Below, piece by piece: positions 34,162-39,362 of a stretch of 39,362 bases of DNA. The stretch's first letter is position 1. Every line of letters starts with the position of its first letter. This stretch comes from Prosthecobacter debontii (GTDB taxonomy: Bacteria > Verrucomicrobiota > Verrucomicrobiia > Verrucomicrobiales > Verrucomicrobiaceae). The notes beneath the pieces are model-generated. The model worked only from the letters and a program-made list of their open reading frames with translations, ran no database searches and was not told where the DNA came from. The stretch lies in the NCBI GenBank assembly GCA_945869675.1, contig CAMBPS010000027.1, positions 1-39,362 of the forward strand. The letters run 5' to 3'. The translations under genes were made by a program, and so were the position numbers.

Positions 34162-35250
34162 CTACTCTTTCAATCTTGCCAGCGTTGCCGCGTTGGCTTC
34201 AAACACGCCGTGCTCCGTGATCAAAGCGGTCACTAGGGCTGCAGGGGTCACATCGAAGCCGTCATTGCGAGCCTGAGTGCCCGCTGGAGTGATGAGCACT
34301 TCCTCGCGCAGGCCTTTCGCATTCAATCCAGGCATATGGGTGACCTCACGCGCGCTGCGTTGCTCAATAGGGATGTCGCGAATACCATCCATGATGGTCC
34401 AGTCGATGGTGCTCACGGGCAGGGCGACGTAGAAAGGCACGTCATGGGCTTTGGCAGCCAGCGCTTTGAGATAAGTGCCAATCTTGTTCGCCACATCACC
34501 CTGCGCGGTGACGCGATCCGCGCCGACGATCACGAGATCGACGAGGCCACGCTGAAGCAGATGCCCGGCATTGTTATCGACGATCAAAGTGTGCGGCACT
34601 CCGTGCTCACGCAGCTCCCAGGCCGTGAGCGAGGCACCCTGGCCGCGGGGTCGCGTCTCGCTGACCCAGACGTGGACGTTCATGCCCGCATCATGTGCCT
34701 GATAGATGGGCGAGATGGCGGTGCCCCAGTCCACGCAAGCAATCCAGCCCGCGTTGCAATGCGTCATGACATTTAGCGGCGCGGTGGGATCGGCTTTCTT
34801 CGCCTGAATCGCTTTGAATAACTCCAGCGCATGTTTGCCGATAGCGTGATTGGTTTTTACATCTTCTTCGCAAATCGCCAAAGCCTCGCTCCAGGCCGCT
34901 TCGGCCCGTTTTTCCAACGCCAGCGGCAAAACGACGCATTTCACGCGATCCAGCGCCCAGCCCAGATTGATCGCCGTGGGTCGTGTGGCATGCAGTGTGT
35001 CGTAAGCCTGCTGCAAAGCCGCGTCTGAGGCATCATTCCTCAGCGCAAAGAACAGCCCAAACGCCGCCGTCGCCCCGATGAGCGGAGCCCCACGCACACG
35101 CATGACCTGGATGGCCTCCGCTGCGTCCCCCATGGTTTCCAGCTCTCGCCACGCGACTTGATGCGGCAAAAAGGTTTGATCGATGATGCGAGCAATGCGC
35201 CGAGTGTGATCGGCTTCGATGGAGCGGTGTGGCTGGCCGTGGATGTTCAT
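34162..35250 (-). CDS. mtnA: Methylthioribose-1-phosphate isomerase
   Basis: This enzyme converts methylthioribose-1-phosphate to methylthioribulose-1-phosphate. The 362-residue protein belongs to the eIF2B-alpha/beta/delta-like family, with MRVRGAPLIGATAAFG near residues 50-65, catalytic Cys165 in THCNAG and Asp245 in GADRV, then NKIGTYLKALAA. Its ATG overlaps the stop of mtnC (ATGA at 35247-35250), indicating translational coupling as the last gene of mtnB-D-C-A. Confidence 0.96.
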   Translation of the reverse strand: MNIHGQPHRSIEADHTRRIARIIDQTFLPHQVAWRELETMGDAAEAIQVMRVRGAPLIGATAAFGLFFALRNDASDAALQQAYDTLHATRPTAINLGWALDRVKCVVLPLALEKRAEAAWSEALAICEEDVKTNHAIGKHALELFKAIQAKKADPTAPLNVMTHCNAGWIACVDWGTAISPIYQAHDAGMNVHVWVSETRPRGQGASLTAWELREHGVPHTLIVDNNAGHLLQRGLVDLVIVGADRVTAQGDVANKIGTYLKALAAKAHDVPFYVALPVSTIDWTIMDGIRDIPIEQRSAREVTHMPGLNAKGLREEVLITPAGTQARNDGFDVTPAALVTALITEHGVFEANAATLARLKE

Positions 35251-35933
35251 GTGAGAGTGATTTCGGCGAAGGAAGTGAGGGCCGAATGTTGGCTTTCCGA
35301 CTGCGGTTTGTTGTCGGGGCGGAGGGCGAGAGCGGTCATCATACCGGCGGATTGAGCGGCGTTCAATTCATCGACGAGGTCGCTGATGAACAGGATGTCC
35401 TCTGGCGGCAATTGGCAATCGTTGGCGATGGCGGTGTAGCTGGCGGCTTCACGTTTGGAGCCTGTGGTGGTGTCGTAGTAGCCGGAGAGGCGCGGGGTGA
35501 GGTCGCCAGCGGTGGTGTGGGCGAAGAAGAGGCGCTGGGCGTGGATGCTGCCGGAGGAGTAGATGCGGATTTTGCGGCCGTTTTCGCACCAGTGGTCGAG
35601 CGCGGGCATGACATCGTCAAAGAGGGTGCTACGCAGGTCGCCATTGGCAAAGCCTTGCTCCCAGATGAGGCCCTGAAGCTGCTTCAGGCCGGTGACTTTG
35701 GCATCGGCATCCATGAGGCGATGCACGGCGGCCTCGGCATCGAGCGCATTCAGAAAGGAGGCCGCACCAGCATCGCGGGCTAGCTGGGCGATGACCTCAT
35801 GGCCCCAGTGCGCCCCAAGCCAGGCGGCGGCGTGCTGCCGTGCATACGGAAACATCACGTCATGCACAAAGGCGAGCGGCGAGACGGTGCCCTCGATGTC
35901 GAGCAGGATGAGTTTGCCGCGAAACTCGATCAT
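35247..35933 (-). CDS. mtnC: Enolase-phosphatase E1
   Basis: This bifunctional HAD-family enzyme enolises 2,3-diketo-5-methylthiopentyl-1-phosphate and dephosphorylates it to the acireductone. The 228-residue protein has the HAD motif I variant DIEGT at 12-16, IYSSGS in motif II, and DILFISD in motif IV. Both ends overlap neighbours by four bases (ATGA), with mtnD upstream and mtnA downstream. Confidence 0.95.
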   Translation of the reverse strand: MIEFRGKLILLDIEGTVSPLAFVHDVMFPYARQHAAAWLGAHWGHEVIAQLARDAGAASFLNALDAEAAVHRLMDADAKVTGLKQLQGLIWEQGFANGDLRSTLFDDVMPALDHWCENGRKIRIYSSGSIHAQRLFFAHTTAGDLTPRLSGYYDTTTGSKREAASYTAIANDCQLPPEDILFISDLVDELNAAQSAGMMTALALRPDNKPQSESQHSALTSFAEITLT

Positions 35934-36523
35934 GCGGTGAGGGTGACGGCTTGCTCGATGCGGATGCCTTTGCCCGCGAGGAAATTGGGCCCGAAGCAGA
36001 GCGGCTGGTAGCCACTGGCGATCTCGTCGCCAGTGTAGAGCGGCGTCCAGCCGGCTTTTTCTTTGAAGAGGCGGATGGCGCGGATACTGCGGTCGGCGCA
36101 GAGGTCAAACCAGTGCTTCGTGCCAGCGGGGACGTTGATGAGATCGCCCTCCTCGACCTCGATGGAATAAACGGGATCGCCGTTCTCAGGATGAATGTAG
36201 AAGATGCCGCGGCCTTTGACGATGAAGCGCACCTCGTCTTCGGCGTGGCGGTGCTCTTGGTTAAACTTGTCGAGCATCTCCTGGAGGTTCGGCACGTCGG
36301 GGGTGACATTGACGACATCGGCAGTGATGTAGCCGCCGCGTTCCTTCAGCGCGCTGACTTCGGGTTCATACGCGGCAAGGATCTCTTCCTGTGAGGCATC
36401 GCGATCGATGCGGCCGGCCACGGCCCAGCGGTCATAGTGAATGCCATGCGGTAGAAGGAAGCTGCGGATGCTTTCCACGTCATCAAGGACGCGGTCTTCG
36501 GAGGGAATGCGGAGGAGGGCCAT
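35930..36523 (-). CDS. mtnD: Acireductone dioxygenase
   Basis: This metal-dependent cupin oxidises the acireductone. With Fe2+ it gives ketomethylthiobutyrate and formate, and with Ni2+ it takes an off-pathway route that releases CO. The 197-residue protein has the metal site His91, His93 and Glu97 (EHRHAEDEVRF) and His137 (GTKHWF). It lies 15 bases downstream of mtnB and overlaps mtnC by four bases. Confidence 0.96.
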   Translation of the reverse strand: MALLRIPSEDRVLDDVESIRSFLLPHGIHYDRWAVAGRIDRDASQEEILAAYEPEVSALKERGGYITADVVNVTPDVPNLQEMLDKFNQEHRHAEDEVRFIVKGRGIFYIHPENGDPVYSIEVEEGDLINVPAGTKHWFDLCADRSIRAIRLFKEKAGWTPLYTGDEIASGYQPLCFGPNFLAGKGIRIEQAVTLTA

Positions 36524-36538
36524 AAAGGTGAGTGCAAG

Positions 36539-37180
36539 TTAAAATGAGCCGGTGAGCAAGCGCTTCTGCGTGACGACTTCGAAGAGAAACTCCAGGACTT
36601 CGATCTGTCTGCGTGCGTCAGCAAGGCTCTCGCCCCAGGTGTAGAGACCGTGTCCAGCCATGAAGAAACCGTGACGCAGCGGGTTCGTAGCATCAGCTAG
36701 GCGAGATTCAATCACACTGGCGAGACTGGCGATGTCCTGGGTATTTGGGTAGATCTCGATCACGGCTTCCGACTCATGCGTGGTGATGCCGGAGAGGCCT
36801 TTGAGCATCTCGTAACCTGTGATACGCAAAACGCCGTCGTTGAGAAAATGCTCACTGAGCACCGTCGCGGCGACGGAGTGCGTGTGGAGCACGGCTCCGG
36901 CTCCTTGCTTGGCCAAGGCAGTGTGCAGCAGAGCCTCCGCGCTGGGCTTGAGCACTGTTTTGCTACTAGCGACGGCCGCTTCATCGACGATGAGAAATTG
37001 CTCCGGCTGCAGCCTGCCTTTGTCAAATCCACTGCCGGTCATGAGCAGCTTGAGCGGATCGCGGCTGACGACGACACTGTAGTTGCTGCTCGTGCCCAAG
37101 GACCAGCCGCGGCGATGGAAATCGCGACCGGTCTCGATGAGATTGGCGATTTCATGATCGAAAGAATCTGGCACAGGCAT
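36539..37180 (-). CDS. mtnB: Methylthioribulose-1-phosphate dehydratase
   Basis: This class II aldolase-fold enzyme dehydrates methylthioribulose-1-phosphate to the diketo phosphate. The 213-residue protein has the zinc ligands His99 and His101 in VLHTHS and His177 in MAGHG, and the acidic residue Glu82 in KPSAEALLH. It is the promoter-proximal gene of the salvage operon and is divergent from the Rrf2-type regulator gene across 148 bases. Confidence 0.95.
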   Translation of the reverse strand: MPVPDSFDHEIANLIETGRDFHRRGWSLGTSSNYSVVVSRDPLKLLMTGSGFDKGRLQPEQFLIVDEAAVASSKTVLKPSAEALLHTALAKQGAGAVLHTHSVAATVLSEHFLNDGVLRITGYEMLKGLSGITTHESEAVIEIYPNTQDIASLASVIESRLADATNPLRHGFFMAGHGLYTWGESLADARRQIEVLEFLFEVVTQKRLLTGSF

Positions 37181-37222
37181 TTCGTATGAATCGAGAGAGT
37201 CAAGACTCGGTCAACGTCCGGC

Positions 37223-37238
37223 TTGTCATGCGACAAGA
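37223..37238. promoter_or_regulatory. 6-bp inverted repeat upstream of mtnB
   Basis: CTTGTC (37223-37228) and GACAAG (37233-37238) form a perfect inverted repeat with spacer ATGC, about 43 bases upstream of the mtnB start in the divergent region. It is a candidate operator or small hairpin in the mtn leader. Confidence 0.35.
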
Positions 37239-37281
37239 TTGTCACCTGCCAGCAGTTTAACCATGTTGAATGAAACAAATT

Positions 37282-37327
37282 TTTAATTCCTACTTGCCAA
37301 GTGTTGTTTCGATTGATAGGATTTAAA
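37282..37327. promoter_or_regulatory. Nested palindromes just upstream of the rrf2-type gene
   Basis: TTTAATTCCTA (37282-37292) and TAGGATTTAAA (37317-37327) are reverse complements except for one base. Inside lies ACTTG-C-CAAGT (37292-37302). The outer right arm ends next to ATG 37329 and includes the only purine-rich stretch before the start. Autoregulation by the Rrf2 product is a reasonable inference. Confidence 0.4.
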
Positions 37328-37328
37328 C

Positions 37329-37877
37329 ATGAAGCTCACCAAACGCGGCGAATACGCTCTACGCACCCTGATCCGACTCGGCATTGCTGAGCGCAAAGGG
37401 GCGGATGTCGTATCTGTGTCGAGTTTGGCTGAAAGCGAAAAGCTACCCTATAAATTCTTGGAGAACATCCTCGCCGAGCTTCGGCAGGCAGGTTTTGTCG
37501 AGAGTAAGCGTGGCAAGTTCGGCGGCGTCATGCTGGCCCGTCCGATGAAGACCATTAAGATGGGCGAGATCGTTCGTCAGATTGATGGCAAACTGGCACC
37601 GATCGGATGCGCCTCTGAGACGGAGTATGAAAAGTGTTCCTGTCCAGATGAGGAGCACTGCGGTTTGCGGATGTTAATGATCGATGTGCGCAATGCTTTG
37701 GCAGGCATACTCGACCGTTACACACTCGAACACGTCGTCGAAGTGACGATGCGTAAAGAGGAGAGAGAAGAGAAGTTAAAAGCCAAATCGAAGGCAACTA
37801 AAAAGACGACAACGCGCCATGCGGATCCAGCCGATGGTTTTCTAGCAGCACTCTTGACTCTCAGTCCAGCCAAATGA
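37329..37877 (+). CDS. Rrf2-family transcriptional regulator with Fe-S cysteine set
   Basis: A 182-residue DNA-binding protein. The N-terminal winged helix begins MKLTKRGEYALRTLIRL and continues through LPYKFLENILAELRQAGFVESKRGKFGG. Cys94, Cys103, Cys105 and Cys111 lie in the loop that binds an iron-sulfur cluster in IscR/NsrR-type members. A basic extension of about 40 residues follows the usual end. It is followed with overlapping codons by a YezD-like gene, so a sulfur- or cysteine-responsive CymR-like role is plausible. Target genes are inferred: the divergent mtn operon and the downstream porin gene are candidates. Confidence 0.9.
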   Translation: MKLTKRGEYALRTLIRLGIAERKGADVVSVSSLAESEKLPYKFLENILAELRQAGFVESKRGKFGGVMLARPMKTIKMGEIVRQIDGKLAPIGCASETEYEKCSCPDEEHCGLRMLMIDVRNALAGILDRYTLEHVVEVTMRKEEREEKLKAKSKATKKTTTRHADPADGFLAALLTLSPAK

Positions 37878-38077
37878 TTTCCGTTTTTCCTATGAGCCAG
37901 AACACCAACACAGAACCCACCGCCGAATCGTGGCTCGAGATCGTGCGGCAACGAGTGGAAGCCATGCGCTTCGGCTCCGTGCAAATCGTCGTCCATGAAG
38001 GTCGCGTGACCCAAGTGGAGAGCACGGAGAAAACTCGCCTGCCAAGTGATTCCACGATTCAATCCACGAAAAAGTAA
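37874..38077 (+). CDS. YezD-like small protein (DUF2292)
   Basis: A 67-residue protein whose core, SWLEIVRQRVEAMRFGSVQI followed by VVHEGRVTQVESTEKTRL, matches the YezD/DUF2292 family. These small proteins often accompany sulfur-assimilation genes. ATG 37874 overlaps the TGA of the Rrf2-type gene (ATGA). ATG 37892 (MSQNTN) is an alternative and would give a product closer to the usual length of 55-60 residues. No biochemical role is known to me. Confidence 0.85.
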   Translation: MISVFPMSQNTNTEPTAESWLEIVRQRVEAMRFGSVQIVVHEGRVTQVESTEKTRLPSDSTIQSTKK

Positions 38078-38094
38078 TCTGATTCCAGTTCTTA

Positions 38095-38231
38095 GCGGCC
38101 TTACATGCCGCAGCGCATTTCGAGACTGACCGGTCCGCCGGAGGAGAAGAAAGGCGACCCTGTTTCAAGCGTGTTTACCTTGCTACTTGGTCTCCTCATT
38201 TCCTTCCGATGACCGGTCAGTCTCTTTTTTT
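38095..38231 (+). ncRNA. Structured leader or long-loop terminator upstream of the porin gene
   Basis: A small hairpin, GCGGC (38095-38099) with GCCGC (38107-38111), precedes a perfect 14-bp long-range stem. GAGACTGACCGGTC (38122-38135) pairs with GACCGGTCAGTCTC (38211-38224) and is followed at once by seven T (38225-38231). Inside the 75-base enclosed region, GAGGAGA (38141-38147) can pair with TCTCCTC (38191-38197). The nested helices plus T-tract look like an aptamer with a terminator platform, or an unusual terminator after yezD. It does not match the core sequences of SAM-I, cobalamin or TPP riboswitches that I know. Confidence 0.5.
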
Positions 38232-38273
38232 AGACTTGAATAGTTAACCCGCTAAACCTTTTCCACATCATTC

Positions 38274-39362
38274 ATGAAAATTCCTTCAACCAGGCCATTC
38301 TATTTAATTGCCCTATTGTCAGCTACCCTTGAGGCGTCTGAGCCTGAAAAACAGAGCGTGTCCTATTATCAACCGCCGCAGAGCTACAGCACCACCCGTG
38401 ACCCAGACCTGCCAAAGTATGCGCGCCATGCTCGCGAGACAGACATCGACTTTCTTCGAGACCTAAGCTGGTTGGACATCGGTCTCGATTACCGATTTCG
38501 TGCCGAGTATCGAGACGATGACATCCGCCGCTCGACAGGCGGCTTGGACGAGCCGCTACTTCACCGCACCCGGGCTTATCTCGGCATTCATGATTTGCTC
38601 GATCCATTCCGTTTCGCCATCGAGCTGCAAGATTCTCGGCGTTACAATGGCAACTACGAACGTGATAACCGCGACTTTAATGAGTTCGAGCTCATTCGAC
38701 TTCAAGCGGAGCTTTTCTTCGATGATCTTCTCGCCCCTGATCCTCAAGGTAATAAACGCCCCATCAGCCTGCGCTACGGTATCCAGAACTTCGAGTTTCT
38801 TGACCGCCGCCTTTTGGGAAACAATCAGTGGCGGAATACGGCGAACACCTTTCTTGGTTTTCGCGGAGCTATCGGCCAAGACTCGAATGACTGGAGTCTC
38901 GATCTCCTCGCTGTTCAGCCTCTGGAACGCGAACTGTTTCGTTGGGACGAACCCATTGAAGGTCGCTGGGTTTATGGCCTCATCGGCCACTGGCGCGGAT
39001 GGTCAGACATCGTCACTCTAGAGCCCTTCTACCTTGCACTGGATCAAAGCCAGACGGCAGCAGCAACGGACCGCACCGTGCATTCACCCGGTATCCGAGC
39101 TTATGGCACCGTGGGGAAAACGGGTTTCGACTACGATGTTTCCGTCATCAAACAATTCGGCCACAACGGCACGCAGAATGTCGATGCCTGGGGTGGCACG
39201 GCAGAAGTCGGCTACCGCTTTGATCAACCCTGGAAGCCACGCCTCAGCGCCTTTTACGGCTATGCCAGCGGTGACAAAAACCCGAATGACAACACCGACA
39301 ATCGCTTTGAGCGCTTCTATGGCTTTGGTCGCCCATGGTCAGCCAATGATTACATTGTTTAT
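38274..39362 (+). CDS. Alginate-export-family outer-membrane porin (partial, runs off the window)
   Basis: An uninterrupted frame of 363 codons from ATG 38274 to the window end. The N-terminus is a signal peptide (MKIPSTRPFYLIALLSATLEA). The mature part shows alternating beta-strand character typical of an outer-membrane barrel, with DIGLDYRFRAEYRDDD, LLHRTRAYLGI, IELQDSRRY, SLRYGIQNFEFLDRR and GFRGAIG. Near the end, AFYGYASGDKNPNDNTDNRF resembles the AlgE-type alginate-export domain. The substrate is not predictable. Its place after rrf2-yezD suggests a link to uptake of a sulfur compound, by inference only. Confidence 0.8.
   Translation, partial: MKIPSTRPFYLIALLSATLEASEPEKQSVSYYQPPQSYSTTRDPDLPKYARHARETDIDFLRDLSWLDIGLDYRFRAEYRDDDIRRSTGGLDEPLLHRTRAYLGIHDLLDPFRFAIELQDSRRYNGNYERDNRDFNEFELIRLQAELFFDDLLAPDPQGNKRPISLRYGIQNFEFLDRRLLGNNQWRNTANTFLGFRGAIGQDSNDWSLDLLAVQPLERELFRWDEPIEGRWVYGLIGHWRGWSDIVTLEPFYLALDQSQTAAATDRTVHSPGIRAYGTVGKTGFDYDVSVIKQFGHNGTQNVDAWGGTAEVGYRFDQPWKPRLSAFYGYASGDKNPNDNTDNRFERFYGFGRPWSANDYIVY

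Noticed and set aside
37181..37328. SAM riboswitch upstream of the mtn operon
   Set aside because: Neither strand shows the conserved SAM-I core or a pseudoknot-like SAM-II sequence; only short DNA palindromes are seen.

Overview
The window looks like a chromosomal segment of a Verrucomicrobiota bacterium, most plausibly of the Verrucomicrobiales (Prosthecobacter/Verrucomicrobium type). This is inferred from gene content, not from a marker gene. The signs are a zinc-knuckle-less methionyl-tRNA synthetase, an exported short ceramidase-like protein, a secreted FG-GAP/VCBS protein, a very large thrombospondin-type-3/Ig-like surface protein, few Shine-Dalgarno sequences, and several TTG or GTG starts. 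No tRNA, rRNA, CRISPR array or intact insertion sequence was seen. No gene-free stretch exceeds about 300 bases, apart from the decayed zone between 17307 and 17826.

Layout. 1-2402 (+): metG and two small membrane proteins. 2399-6129 (-): an envelope cluster of ceramidase-like protein, alanine racemase and lipoprotein L,D-transpeptidase. 6336-8522 (+): a bifunctional class A penicillin-binding protein. 8524-8916 (-): a small Gln/Pro-rich lipoprotein. 9084-18519 (+): the most unusual region, described below. 18546-20468 (-): an exported FG-GAP protein. 20586-21569 (+): a solitary GspF-like protein. 21573-26623 (-): acylphosphatase, a decayed-peptidase-like protein, galM, an MBL hydrolase and a TonB-like protein. 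26769-28749 (+): a polysaccharide deacetylase and CorA. 28758-31887 (-): ComM/YifB and a RhlE-type helicase. 31912-37180: methionine salvage genes, mtnP (+) and mtnB-mtnD-mtnC-mtnA (-), with a secreted glycosidase-like protein between them. 37329-39362 (+): an Rrf2-type Fe-S regulator, a YezD-like protein, a structured leader or terminator, and an alginate-export-type porin that runs off the window.

The candidate new system is at 9005-18519. A 2476-residue protein has an acidic thrombospondin-type-3 stalk, a choice-of-anchor-D-like domain and Ig-like domains. It ends in a C-terminal NlpC/P60-like cysteine-hydrolase domain. Twelve bases downstream is a small protein with a signal peptide and a C-terminal membrane anchor, placed like an immunity protein. 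Next comes a displaced copy of the region preceding the toxin (45 of 69 residues identical by eye, no gaps). It carries an in-frame stop and is fused to a different C-terminal domain with a DAxRHxxW...HE...MDxxNNxxG pattern. This toxin tip / immunity / orphan tip order resembles CDI, Rhs and other polymorphic-toxin loci, but the stalk is neither a filamentous haemagglutinin nor an Rhs barrel. The promoter lies within two inverted repeats. Function is inferred only.

The salvage genes form an almost complete route from methylthioadenosine to ketomethylthiobutyrate; the final transaminase is not in the window. The divergent Rrf2/YezD pair suggests sulfur-responsive control next to it.
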